Origin: Paludibacteraceae bacterium
GTDB taxonomy: Bacteria > Bacteroidota > Bacteroidia > Bacteroidales > Paludibacteraceae
Length of the DNA: 64,000 nucleotides
Direction: 5' to 3'
Assembly (NCBI GenBank): GCA_017447875.1
Contig: JAFSMP010000026.1
Location: 62,001 to 126,000 of the forward strand
The position numbers and the translations under genes were made by a program. Under the pieces are notes generated by a model. The model did not search any database. It was not told where the DNA came from and saw only the letters and a list, made by a program, of their open reading frames with translations. Shown in pieces: positions 17,935 to 26,528 of this stretch. Each line of letters starts with the position of its first letter. The first letter of the stretch is position 1.

Positions 17935-17959
17935 GGTGTATATCTGACAATTTTGCGTG

Positions 17960-17990
17960 CAAAATTACTATTTTTTTCGGATATATAAAC
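17960..17990 (-). promoter_or_regulatory. Promoter of the polysaccharide-utilisation operon
   Basis: The -7 box TAATTTTG (17960-17967, complement) sits about 26 bases upstream of the ATG at 17934. The -33 position has GTTTATATAT, a weaker form of TTGCATATAT, at the standard spacing. Confidence 0.7.
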
Positions 17991-18074
17991 AATATAAATA
18001 TATGCTCTATAGCATATTTTTTGGACGTTTTTACGTAAGGTTCTATGATTCAACTATTTACGCGAATCATTTGA

Positions 18075-18138
18075 CCTTTCGCAACGTTTCGAAAAATTGA
18101 AACGAAACTTTTTATTTGCTTGTTTCGAAAATATTTCG
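18075..18138. promoter_or_regulatory. Candidate DeoR/AgaR-type operator cluster
   Basis: Repeated GTTTCG / CGAAAC words: CCTTTCGCAACGTTTCG at 18075-18091, ATTGAAACGAAAC at 18096-18108, and TGTTTCGAAAATATTTCG at 18121-18138. The last covers the spacer between the -33 and -7 boxes of the DeoR gene. Its first 14 bases recur exactly, on the complement, at 31617-31630 upstream of the SIS operon. DeoR-family AgaR is known to bind repeated CTTTCRTTTC-like words. Confidence 0.65.
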
Positions 18139-18146
18139 TACCTTTG
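18116..18146 (+). promoter_or_regulatory. Promoter of the DeoR-family gene
   Basis: TTGC at 18116 and TACCTTTG at 18139-18146, with the same 23-base offset as the other promoters here. The spacer carries the candidate operator, which suggests autoregulation. Confidence 0.8.
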
Positions 18147-18152
18147 CACCCG

Positions 18153-18207
18153 AAATGGCTAAATGGTCAAATAAATGGTACATCGTAAATGACTAAATGG
18201 TAAATGG
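18153..18207. repeat. AAATGGNN phrase array in a 5' leader
   Basis: Repeated AAATGG followed by two variable bases (CT, TC, TA) occupies the leader of the DeoR gene and creates a spurious upstream ATG at 18197. Confidence 0.7.
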
Positions 18208-18211
18208 TTTT

Positions 18212-18985
18212 ATGAAATCATCTGCAAAAGAACGTAGAGCGCTCATATTGAGCCTGTTGGAGCAACAAGAAGAAGTGTTTGTTACGGATCTGAGTCGTCA
18301 GACGGGTATTTCGGAAGTAACCATTCGAAAGGATCTGACGATTCTGCAAAACCGCCACTTACTCCTCCGCACACGAGGTGGTGCCATGCGCAAACCGGTG
18401 GAAAACACCAGCGAAGAAACCGGTATTGACCGGAAACGGATGTTTAACTTCAAGGAGAAAGAACGCATCGGTGAAGAAGCCGCAAAACTCATCAAAGACG
18501 GGGATTTTATTATGCTCGACTCCGGCACTACTACACTCGAAGTAGCGCGGCATCTGGATAAATTCAAACATCTCCGCATCTTGACGAATGCCATGAATAT
18601 CGCTACCGAACTGATGAACTACAAGCGGTTCGATGTGGTGTTCTTAGGAGGAAACGTCCGTCCGTCCAGCCTCTCTACCGTAGGACCGTTGGCGCTGTCT
18701 ATCCTTCGTAATTTCCAAGGATACAAGCTCTTCTTAGGCGTAGACTCGTTCTCGATGGAAGAAGGCGTCTCCACTCCGAGTCTGGAAGAAGCACTGCTCA
18801 ACCAGATCATGGTGCAGCAGGCAGAAAAGGTCATCGCCGTCTTCGACTCTTCGAAGTTTAACAAACGCAGTTATGTTCATGTGGCGAATATCAACGAACT
18901 GGATTGTATCATTACCGACCGCGCTATCCCTATCGGCATGACCGCGAAACTCAAATCTGCAGGCGTAGAAGTCCGCACGGTATAA
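18212..18985 (+). CDS. DeoR-family transcriptional regulator (AgaR-like)
   Basis: A 257-residue protein. Residues about 6-55 are the DeoR helix-turn-helix (ILSLLEQQEEVFVTDLSRQT, then SEVTIRKDLTILQ, LLRTRGGAM). Residues 75-250 are the sugar-phosphate sensor with MLDSGTTTLEVARHL and LGVDSF motifs. Such proteins repress sugar catabolic genes and release DNA on binding a sugar phosphate. I start at 18212 because the ATG at 18197 lies in a phrase repeat. It is divergent from the polysaccharide operon, and its candidate operator is also upstream of the SIS/kinase operon, so these are its probable targets. The effector could be an amino-sugar phosphate (inference). Confidence 0.92.
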   Translation: MKSSAKERRALILSLLEQQEEVFVTDLSRQTGISEVTIRKDLTILQNRHLLLRTRGGAMRKPVENTSEETGIDRKRMFNFKEKERIGEEAAKLIKDGDFIMLDSGTTTLEVARHLDKFKHLRILTNAMNIATELMNYKRFDVVFLGGNVRPSSLSTVGPLALSILRNFQGYKLFLGVDSFSMEEGVSTPSLEEALLNQIMVQQAEKVIAVFDSSKFNKRSYVHVANINELDCIITDRAIPIGMTAKLKSAGVEVRTV

Positions 18986-18988
18986 AAA

Positions 18989-19016
18989 GAAACGACCCGC
19001 ATTCGCGAGTCGTTTC
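18989..19016. terminator. Terminator between converging genes
   Basis: GAAACGAC pairs with GTCGTTTC, extended inside by CGC/GCG around a short loop. On the minus strand it is followed by TTTTTATA, so it suits the beta-helix gene at 19050 best and may also end the DeoR transcript. Confidence 0.8.
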
Positions 19017-19022
19017 CTTTAC

Positions 19023-19054
19023 GATTTAACGGTTTAACCGTTTAACGATTTAAC
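19023..19054. repeat. NNTTTAAC octamer array at a gene end
   Basis: gatttaac, ggtttaac, cgtttaac, gatttaac: constant TTTAAC with a variable dinucleotide. The array contains the TAA stop of the gene at 19050-20777. Confidence 0.85.
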
Positions 19055-20777
19055 GAACAATAGCACCCTGTGCATTGTACTTCACACCGTTCTTGATGAT
19101 GATCATCTGACCGTTCTCAATCATCTTCACGGTCTTAACAGCCGCATTGGTGTTCTCGATAGCGGTAGCCGTCGGGAAGGTGATGGTCAAAGTGTTGGTA
19201 GCATATGTCCATGTGAAGGTATAATCACCTGCCACATCAGCAGCCAATGTCAGGTTACCGCTTCCAGCTACCACAACTGCTGCGCTGCTCTCACGGGTGA
19301 ATGCAACACCATTAGAGGTCCAGTTGCCCGAACCACCGATACGCATTCCAAACTCATAGTTGCCTGCTGCGAGGTTCAGCGTCAGAGATGCGGTAGCGTC
19401 ACCTTCCGCCACATCGAAGTTCTGGGTGTCAGCCCAATTACCGAGGAAGTTGCCGTGCATAGCGATAGTCGGAACAACTACAGCATCACCGGTCTTGGTA
19501 GCAACTGCACCAACGTAATCGTTGTCATTCGGGTTATAGTAGATATCGATCGTATAGATGCCTGCTTCCGTAATGTTCAGAATGTAGTTGTCATTCGGAT
19601 AAGCATTGGCACCATTATTCCAGTCATGATCTTTGACAACCTTGAAAGCAATCTGACCCATCGGAAGTGTCAGCCCCGTCTTCTCCCACTTGTAAGTATT
19701 GTCCTCTTGGAGAACCATGTCGTTAGCCGTATTGGTCGGATCCCAAGAAGTACCGAAGACGTCTGTGTTGTCACCGGCAACGGTGTACGTATGAGCAGGA
19801 GCGGGAGCCGGTACCCAACGCGGGTCACCGATCGGCTGACCGTCATTCATCGTCAAAGCCGGAGAACCTTCACCGAGGGTGAAGTTACCCTCAGCGGCAT
19901 TTACAAAGAGCGGATCCACTTGTTGACAGTTTGTTTTGGTAACAGAAGAGTGGATACCGGTACCTGAATCCTTGAGATAATTATACGTAATACAGTTGGT
20001 TGCACTCGCTACATCACGGATAGCGCGTACGTTATCTTGAGCTGCCGGCAACATAAAGATCGAGTTAGAAACAACAGCACCAGGAGTAGAGTTTTTACCA
20101 ATAGCAGCATAGTCGGTGTTCATTGGCAATACGTTGTAGAACGTACAGTGATCAACGAGCAGCGAGCCTGCAGTAGCACGGCTGTCGATAACGCCAGCCC
20201 AGAAACCGGAAGCGTCGGTAGCGATGTTCGCGAACGTAGAGTTCGTAATGCTCAGTGCGATAGAACCGGTGTTCTCGATGAACACAACGCTCTTCATACA
20301 ATTGTGGAAGTAGCAGTTGTTAATCGTAACCGAAGCAAGTCTTCTGCTGGAAGTAGCCTCGATCATAGCTTTGTTCTTGTTCCAGCCGTAGAACTCACAA
20401 CCTGTGAGCACGACGCGTTTGTTGTCGGTGTCATCAGCAGCTACGATTACATACTCATAGTCACCAATGGTGCTGCAATCAAACTTAACGTTGACGAACT
20501 CAGCTTTTGCGCCTTCTTTCAAACGAACAGGGCAAACTGTTTGAATAATAACTTCTGCTCCTTCTGCTGCTTTCACAGTCAAATCCTTACCCGTGAAGGC
20601 AAGATAGTTGCCCGACTCAGCATAAGTACCGGCAGCCATCACAATCTCATCTCCGGACGCTGCACTATTGAGCGCCGCTTGGAGAGAATTTGCAGTGGTG
20701 TTGTCAATGTTAATGACTGCTGCGTTCAATGCCAATACGGCAAACATCGCAGCACAGAAAGAAAATAGTTTCTTCAT
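19050..20777 (-). CDS. Secreted beta-helix protein with SusE-like domain and sorting tail
   Basis: A 575-residue protein. It has a Sec signal (MKKLFSFCAAMFAVLALNAA) and then a right-handed beta-helix from about 22 to 285 with repeating Asn/Cys turns (ITNSTFANIA, VDHCTFYNV) that ends in the IGDPRW motif of DUF4957/DUF5123-type proteins. Residues 290-400 (TYTVAGDNTDVFGTSWDPTN, NYILNITEAGIYTIDIYYNP) resemble the starch-binding X25/SusE module, and a second beta domain follows. The last 30 residues carry the shared tail (MIENGQMIIIKNG, YNAQGAIVR). A surface glycan-binding or lyase-like role is likely, but no catalytic residues are assigned. It has its own promoter. The ATG at 20783 is an alternative start. 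Confidence 0.8.
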   Translation of the reverse strand: MKKLFSFCAAMFAVLALNAAVINIDNTTANSLQAALNSAASGDEIVMAAGTYAESGNYLAFTGKDLTVKAAEGAEVIIQTVCPVRLKEGAKAEFVNVKFDCSTIGDYEYVIVAADDTDNKRVVLTGCEFYGWNKNKAMIEATSSRRLASVTINNCYFHNCMKSVVFIENTGSIALSITNSTFANIATDASGFWAGVIDSRATAGSLLVDHCTFYNVLPMNTDYAAIGKNSTPGAVVSNSIFMLPAAQDNVRAIRDVASATNCITYNYLKDSGTGIHSSVTKTNCQQVDPLFVNAAEGNFTLGEGSPALTMNDGQPIGDPRWVPAPAPAHTYTVAGDNTDVFGTSWDPTNTANDMVLQEDNTYKWEKTGLTLPMGQIAFKVVKDHDWNNGANAYPNDNYILNITEAGIYTIDIYYNPNDNDYVGAVATKTGDAVVVPTIAMHGNFLGNWADTQNFDVAEGDATASLTLNLAAGNYEFGMRIGGSGNWTSNGVAFTRESSAAVVVAGSGNLTLAADVAGDYTFTWTYATNTLTITFPTATAIENTNAAVKTVKMIENGQMIIIKNGVKYNAQGAIVR

Positions 20778-20839
20778 ACTCATTAGATTTTAAGTTAATA
20801 AATATTGTTAATTGATTGTGTGTTTTTGCAAATCGCTTG

Positions 20840-20870
20840 CAAAGATACTACAAATATTTGATATATGCAA
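20840..20870 (-). promoter_or_regulatory. Promoter of the beta-helix gene
   Basis: TTGCATATAT, 13 bases, TATCTTTG on the minus strand. The predicted leader is about 60 bases. Confidence 0.85.
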
Positions 20871-20890
20871 ACAAATTACGCAAATTTATA

Positions 20891-20920
20891 CGTTATTGGG
20901 CAATTTTCTGCCCAATAACG
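20891..20920 (-). terminator. Twelve-base-pair hairpin overlapping the 3' end of a gene
   Basis: CGTTATTGGGCA and TGCCCAATAACG pair perfectly around a 6-base loop. Most of the hairpin lies inside the coding sequence and encodes the last residues (NVIGQKIAQ plus stop). The following A/T stretch is modest, so terminator function is likely but not certain. Confidence 0.65.
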
Positions 20921-23900
20921 TTATAAATCTGACCGTTTTTGAGGATAAACAGCTGTCCGTTGCGGATGAATTTCTCACCCTCACGTACGTTCATCGACTG
21001 TACATTCTCAACTCCGCTCGCATTCGTATGCGGTTTGGTACGTTTCACGTTGATCGTGTTGAAGACCTCCTTGTTGCCGTCCGCATCCGTCTTGTAGGTC
21101 ACTACCTCGATACCGTTCTCCGTTACGTTGAAGCGGCTGTAACTCGGACTACCCGGTTGACCGAAACGAGAGGTGAACAGGCTCCACAGGTCCTTCACAT
21201 TATGGTGCTTGTAGTCGAACAGGATCGACAGGTCTTCGGTATACTCGTCCTCCATCTTCTGCTGGCTGTACGGATAGTAACGCTTGCGTCCGCAGGTAGC
21301 GCCGATGAAGTACAGCGTACCGTCGTCAGTCGTGAATGTACCGCCGCTCTTACCGGTCATGTTCGTGTTGGTGTTCACCGCTACGGTCTCTACACCGCTT
21401 ACGGCGTCAGCAATCAACGTACGGGTGTCGGGATTAACCGGACCCATGACCTCGTAGCAGTGGTCGTGGCCCTGGATAGCCAGGTCGATCTCACACTCCT
21501 TGAAGATCGGCAACATCATGTTACGAATCAGCGGGCACTCGTCATCCGTATGGTGACCGGCACCGGAGAAAATATTCTTGTGCGATACCGTTACACGGTA
21601 TTTCGTGTTCGGATACTTGGCAATCTGATCCAAGAACCAGTTACGAACATCCAGCGACAGATACGGCGATTGCATACCTTCCTCACTCGTTCCTTCTGCT
21701 CGCCACCAGTCCTGCAGCGAGTATACGAGGAACAGCACGTCGCCATAAACGAAGCTGTACGTGATACCCTTGAACTGCGGTTTGGTCTGTGCGGCATTTG
21801 CAAATCCCCAATCGGTATTGAAATGGTAGTCGTAGTTCAGACTCGGACTGTCATCGTGGTTACCGTCGGTCGGCACAAAAGCCATCTTATTCAATGCCGG
21901 ACGCATCGAACCGTCGAACCACTGTTCCCATTGCCATTCGGAGTTGGTATCACCACCCGTATCGGCAAAGTCACCGGGGAAGAGACAGAACTTGGCATCC
22001 GGTTCATTCTTAGCAACTGCCTTTGCGCACTTATTTGCCTCTTCGATATACTCGTAGTCCTGGATATGACTATCGGACATGTAGAGGAACGAGAAATTAC
22101 CTTGGTTCGCATCCTTCGTTACGAACTGCGCGATCTCACTCCAGTACTCGCCATAACCTACACGCCAGCTATAAACCGTACCCGGTTGCAGAGTCGTAGC
22201 CTGTGCCTTATGGCTCACGTAGTCGAACTTCGTGTTACGCGGCAGACCGGCAGCCGTACAGATATCGTATTTCGGACTCTCGGAAGGTTGAATAGGCGTA
22301 TAGTGGAGGTTTGCATCCGTCGTCTGTGCACTCACTTCAATCACACCTTCTCCGGCGAAGTCCTCAGCTGTCGCATTCGCTTTAGCGATGATCTGCACCT
22401 TACCCTCTTTGATACCACCGTTCGTGAACCAGCAGAAACCCATATGCGTTGCCGGGTCACCGTAGATCGTAGCGATCTGGTTATACGGCATCTGCTTCGG
22501 TTGTAACTTAGCAATCTCGGCGTTCATCTTTTCGATGTTACCTGCGATCGTCGGCAGTAACTCTGCGTTATCAGGATCGAGACTGTCGATCTTGGCTGCC
22601 GTCTTCGGAACCAGGAAGCGGATATAACTCGGAACCGTAAAGTCTTCCATCTTGTATTTCGCCTCAGCGTCCACTACCTCCTGCGGATATTTTACAGGCG
22701 GTTTCTCTTTGATGATGACGGTAGCGTTGGCGGTGAAGTCACCATCCAGCGTCTTCACCTGTGCCGTCGTGGTACCCGGTTTGATACCGGTCACCTTTCC
22801 GTTCTGAACAGTTGCGATCGTAGCGTCAGCTATCGACCACTCTACGCGTTTGTTATTCGCGTTCTCCGGCATTACCTGTGCTACAAGCGTACCGGTCTTT
22901 CCTTCGATGATCTCCAACGTTTCCGGGACAATCGTTACACCGGTCACCTTCACTACTACCGCATTCGGGTCATACTCATATGCACCGATATCATATCCCG
23001 TGCCCTTCGGACGAGCCACACCGTCGATATCCTTGCTCGGAGCACTGGCTGCATCGGCTTGATTCAAGAGCTTCGTGGAGAACTCCGTCAAAGCAAAGCT
23101 GGCTTTGGTCATCGCTGTTTTCTCTACATCGGTCTTGGGAAGACCCACGAAACTCGTAGGATTCATGAAGTTCGGACCGGCTGCGTCGCTGTTGTTAGCA
23201 GCCAAACCGGTAGTGATACCACCACCTGTTCCTACATCACCCACATTCTTCGTGGCACCGCTCGAAGCATCCACATAATTGACATGCTCATAGCTCGTAC
23301 TATTGCCCCAGAAAACAGTATTCGTCACGCGACCCGTCGTACGGCTACCCGCATAACGGTCACCGTAGTTATTACAGATCGTATTGTTAAAGAACGAACC
23401 CGCACCGTAGATACAACCGTTATAGGTCGAGTGGTTGTTATACATCACGCAGTTTTGTACCACACCCGCATTATTACGGATACCACCGATACTACCCTTA
23501 CATCCGCGGATAATACAGTTCTCGATAAGACCCGTTCCTTCGGAGTTGTAGATAGCGCCTACACCGCTCTCTACACCCGTACATACGCAATACTCGAAGA
23601 GGCAGTTACGTACCACTGCCGGAGTGGTGGCATTACCTTGCTCAATCCAGATAGCACCGGCATTCGATCCGCTCTCGCAGTTGCGGAAATGGCAGTTCTG
23701 CACCGTCATGTTACCACGCATATAGATAGCCGCAGCACCCCACTGACTGTGCTTTGCATTCTGGAATACCAGACCGTCGATCATAATAGGATTCGTAGGC
23801 GGATTGTCGTATTTGACGAGCAACCAAGACGTCAAACCTGTACCATCCAAGATACTCTCGTACAACTCCGGATCACGTAAACCCGTCTCGGCATTGTAAC

Positions 23901-24132
23901 CACCCATGTACGTAGCTCCGTCATGTGCGGAAATCGACTCATTGTACACTCCTTCTGCAATAAAAAGGGTGTCTCCATTACCCACACTGCTGATAGCTCC
24001 GGCGATAGTGGTCTTAGCATGTTCCCACGACTTACCGTCTCCGTCATCACCCGTCGGAGAAACATACCGGTTACTTGCTGACGCGCACAGCACCGCTGCA
24101 CTGACCGTCAAAAGAAATAAAAATCGTTTCAT
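20893..24132 (-). CDS. Beta-helix / BIG2 / metallophosphoesterase fusion with sorting tail
   Basis: A 1079-residue secreted protein. Signal peptide 1-19; beta-helix about 20-390 (RYVSPTGDDGDGKSWEHA, then repeated NC-F-NC turns); BIG2 domain about 395-470; purple-acid-phosphatase-type Fn3 domain about 540-665; calcineurin-like phosphoesterase about 670-1000 with metal motifs SDSHIQ, FPGDFADTG, DGNHDDSP, SHKNIFSGAGHH and GHDHCYE; shared tail at the end (KFIRNGQLFILKNGQ). It would cleave phosphomonoesters or diesters on an extracellular polymer. The neighbour upstream (24141-26471) is a paralogue without BIG2 domain and tail. The gap between them is eight bases. Confidence 0.85.
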   Translation of the reverse strand: MKRFLFLLTVSAAVLCASASNRYVSPTGDDGDGKSWEHAKTTIAGAISSVGNGDTLFIAEGVYNESISAHDGATYMGGYNAETGLRDPELYESILDGTGLTSWLLVKYDNPPTNPIMIDGLVFQNAKHSQWGAAAIYMRGNMTVQNCHFRNCESGSNAGAIWIEQGNATTPAVVRNCLFEYCVCTGVESGVGAIYNSEGTGLIENCIIRGCKGSIGGIRNNAGVVQNCVMYNNHSTYNGCIYGAGSFFNNTICNNYGDRYAGSRTTGRVTNTVFWGNSTSYEHVNYVDASSGATKNVGDVGTGGGITTGLAANNSDAAGPNFMNPTSFVGLPKTDVEKTAMTKASFALTEFSTKLLNQADAASAPSKDIDGVARPKGTGYDIGAYEYDPNAVVVKVTGVTIVPETLEIIEGKTGTLVAQVMPENANNKRVEWSIADATIATVQNGKVTGIKPGTTTAQVKTLDGDFTANATVIIKEKPPVKYPQEVVDAEAKYKMEDFTVPSYIRFLVPKTAAKIDSLDPDNAELLPTIAGNIEKMNAEIAKLQPKQMPYNQIATIYGDPATHMGFCWFTNGGIKEGKVQIIAKANATAEDFAGEGVIEVSAQTTDANLHYTPIQPSESPKYDICTAAGLPRNTKFDYVSHKAQATTLQPGTVYSWRVGYGEYWSEIAQFVTKDANQGNFSFLYMSDSHIQDYEYIEEANKCAKAVAKNEPDAKFCLFPGDFADTGGDTNSEWQWEQWFDGSMRPALNKMAFVPTDGNHDDSPSLNYDYHFNTDWGFANAAQTKPQFKGITYSFVYGDVLFLVYSLQDWWRAEGTSEEGMQSPYLSLDVRNWFLDQIAKYPNTKYRVTVSHKNIFSGAGHHTDDECPLIRNMMLPIFKECEIDLAIQGHDHCYEVMGPVNPDTRTLIADAVSGVETVAVNTNTNMTGKSGGTFTTDDGTLYFIGATCGRKRYYPYSQQKMEDEYTEDLSILFDYKHHNVKDLWSLFTSRFGQPGSPSYSRFNVTENGIEVVTYKTDADGNKEVFNTINVKRTKPHTNASGVENVQSMNVREGEKFIRNGQLFILKNGQIYNVIGQKIAQ

Positions 24133-24140
24133 GTTATTAA

Positions 24141-26471
24141 TTATTTGGTTAATAAAAATTGATTAAACAATTCTGTCTTGCCATTTTCGAGCACTTTGAA
24201 GGTCTCGAGTAGGATCTGCTCTTTCTTCACCGTCACCCGTGTATAACTCGGTGCTCCGGGTTGAGCCAGGTGTTGAAACAAGTCATAGTAATTCTCCAAC
24301 TCATGCACCGCCTTACTCTCCTCCATCTCTTCGCGGGTGAAAGGCTTATACCGTTTGGCTCCGCAGGTCGCTCCGATGAAATACAGCGTGCTGTCCACCG
24401 GCCCGATCACCTCGTAACAATGGTCATGCCCTTGCAGTACCAGATCCATCTTGCATGCTTTCATCACCGGCAACATCGTCTTTCGCAACAGCGGCGACTC
24501 CTTGTCATGCTGATGTTCCGAACCCGAGAACAGGTTCTTATGTACCAGTCCTACGCGCCACGTCACCTCCGGATGCGCTACCGCTTGCCTTACCATCCAC
24601 GGACCCAGGTTCTGCTCCAGATACTCCGACCTTCTGCTTGCCAAGTCATACCGTCCGCGCCAGAAATCCTGCATCGAGAACGCGATCAGCTGCATATCGC
24701 CATACACGAAACTGTAGTTGATGCCGGCGAACTGCGGTCTCACCTCCGTCTCGGTATTGAACGTCGTGTCCGTATTGAAATGATAACTGTAATTCAGCAG
24801 CGGCGAGTCATCATGGTTACCGTCTGTCGGCACCAACGGCATGATCCGCAACACCGGCGTCATCACTTGCTCGAACCACTGTTCCCATTCCCATTCACTG
24901 TTGTTATCCGTACCCGTGTCCACGAAATCACCCGGGAAGACACAGAACCGTGCGTCCTTCTCATTACGCGCAACCGCGTTCGCACACAGGCGCGCCGCGT
25001 CCACGTACTCCTTATTTTGTATATGACTGTCCGTCATGTAGATGAATGTAAACTCACCTTGCTCCTCATCCGCCGTACGGAAATGGCCTACTTCACTCCA
25101 GTGTCCCTCATACCCCACACGCCAACTGTAGTCCGTACCCGGTTGCAGGTTTTCCACCACCGCCTTATGACTCTCGTACCGGAAGGCGGTGCGTTTGTCC
25201 ATCTTAGCGGCCTTCAAGATACCCGAACTCGATATCGCATAATGCAGCGGTTCGGTCGTCGTAGCCGTCGCCGGAATAGTGACCCATTGTCCATCGTCCA
25301 TTGTCCATTGTCCATTGTCCATTATCTGTACTACTCCGTCTTTCACCCCTTCGTTGGTGAACCAGCAGAATCCCATCCGGGTCTTCGGGTCACCGTTGAT
25401 AGTCGCCACCGCACAGTACGGTGTCTCCTTCGGTTGCAGCACCGCCGTCTCGTCCGTCAGGTGCGCCACAAAACTCGGTACACTGTACTCCGGTTGCTTA
25501 TACAGCGTATAGTCTTTGTACGGGTCCACCCGTTTCACGCCTTGCGGCATTGTCGCGATACGATGGGTCGGTTTGCCGATCCTATAGTCGGCTACCAGCA
25601 TCATCGCCTCCTCTTCGAGCGTCTGAGGTACACCTGCAAAAGCCGTCGGATCGACAAAATGCGGACCGTCTACTGCTTCGTTATCGGTATTCAACCAAGG
25701 TTTCCGAAAGAAATGTTCCTCAAAGCCCTCATCCGCACGACTCATATCCGAATCGCTCTCATCGGAGATATAGTTAGCCGGATCGACAAATCCGTACTCA
25801 TTCCTGTTCCCCCATAACGTGCAACCCGTCACCGTGCTCTCGCTGTGGATACCGCCGTATCGCTTGCCGTAGCAGTTAGCTACCACGCACTCGCGTATCG
25901 CTCCGTCGAAATTGGCTACACCGCCTGCATCCGGCCAGTACGCACCGGTCGCCTCACAGTTATGCACGATGCAGTCCACCATCCGCGCACCCTTCGCACT
26001 CGCTTCCGGCAGGTCACCCTTAATCAGTACGCCACCGCATTGCTGTCCGCTGCATCCGCGGATCACACAATGCCGCATCATCACCTTGCCGCGCAACCAA
26101 GCTGCACCGCCGCGTTCATCATGCCGGGCATTCTGCAGAATCAGGTTCTCCACCCGTGTCGAGCGTTGACAGTCGTTCTCGCAGGTGATCAGACGCATAT
26201 GCAGATCCGTGCCGTCCAGGATCACCGTTCCTTCACCGATCACCGTCACGCCGTCTTTCAACGTCATCGCTTCATGGTACGTGCCTTCTTCGATCAGCAA
26301 GGTATCGCCTGCCTGACAGAAGTCCATGCCTAACTGAATCGTCCGCACCGCATGCTCCCTACTCTCCGCATCGTATCCTTCGTACCCCTCCAAACTCACA
26401 TACCGCACCGTTGCCGTGGCATAAAGTGCCACAACTACCAGTGTAATCAATATGCCTGTCCGACGATACAT
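24141..26471 (-). CDS. Beta-helix / metallophosphoesterase fusion, paralogue without sorting tail
   Basis: A 776-residue secreted protein with a signal peptide (GILITLVVVALYATA). Beta-helix about 22-290; Fn3-like domain about 345-475; phosphoesterase about 480-750 with TDSHIQ, FPGDFVDTG, DGNHDDSP, VHKNLFSG and GHDHCYE. It aligns with the downstream gene over the Fn3 and catalytic parts (both share YCAVATINGDP-like and CWFTN sequence) but has no BIG2 domain and ends FNQFLLTK, without the shared tail. A heptapeptide repeat (MDNGQWT, MDDGQWV) near 384-397 is translated from a period-7 DNA array. Tandem duplication followed by divergence is the simplest reading. Confidence 0.85.
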   Translation of the reverse strand: MYRRTGILITLVVVALYATATVRYVSLEGYEGYDAESREHAVRTIQLGMDFCQAGDTLLIEEGTYHEAMTLKDGVTVIGEGTVILDGTDLHMRLITCENDCQRSTRVENLILQNARHDERGGAAWLRGKVMMRHCVIRGCSGQQCGGVLIKGDLPEASAKGARMVDCIVHNCEATGAYWPDAGGVANFDGAIRECVVANCYGKRYGGIHSESTVTGCTLWGNRNEYGFVDPANYISDESDSDMSRADEGFEEHFFRKPWLNTDNEAVDGPHFVDPTAFAGVPQTLEEEAMMLVADYRIGKPTHRIATMPQGVKRVDPYKDYTLYKQPEYSVPSFVAHLTDETAVLQPKETPYCAVATINGDPKTRMGFCWFTNEGVKDGVVQIMDNGQWTMDDGQWVTIPATATTTEPLHYAISSSGILKAAKMDKRTAFRYESHKAVVENLQPGTDYSWRVGYEGHWSEVGHFRTADEEQGEFTFIYMTDSHIQNKEYVDAARLCANAVARNEKDARFCVFPGDFVDTGTDNNSEWEWEQWFEQVMTPVLRIMPLVPTDGNHDDSPLLNYSYHFNTDTTFNTETEVRPQFAGINYSFVYGDMQLIAFSMQDFWRGRYDLASRRSEYLEQNLGPWMVRQAVAHPEVTWRVGLVHKNLFSGSEHQHDKESPLLRKTMLPVMKACKMDLVLQGHDHCYEVIGPVDSTLYFIGATCGAKRYKPFTREEMEESKAVHELENYYDLFQHLAQPGAPSYTRVTVKKEQILLETFKVLENGKTELFNQFLLTK
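25285..25326 (-). repeat. Period-7 array CATTGTC inside a phosphoesterase gene
   Basis: Six heptamers (cattgtc, catcgtc, then three cattgtc, then cattatc). Because seven is not a multiple of three, the translation is a seven-residue repeat. Confidence 0.9.
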
Positions 26472-26484
26472 TATGGTCTGTTGT

Positions 26485-26525
26485 CTTTTAGCGAAGCGGT
26501 CTTTGTTCTTTCAGCGTAGCGGTCT
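26485..26525 (+). repeat. Two units of the GNA mini-hairpin element
   Basis: CTTTTA-GC-GAA-GC-GGTCT and CTTTCA-GC-GTA-GC-GGTCT lie between the PfkB gene and the metallophosphoesterase gene. Confidence 0.85.
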
Positions 26526-26528
26526 ATA

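Noticed and set aside
20812-22506. Long plus-strand open frame opposite the metallophosphoesterase gene
   Set aside because: It has no recognisable domain or start signal, and the opposite strand has a complete multi-domain protein with metal-binding motifs.
25285-25326. Possible CRISPR array
   Set aside because: Units are seven bases with no spacers; no cas gene is visible anywhere in the window. The same applies to the other short arrays.
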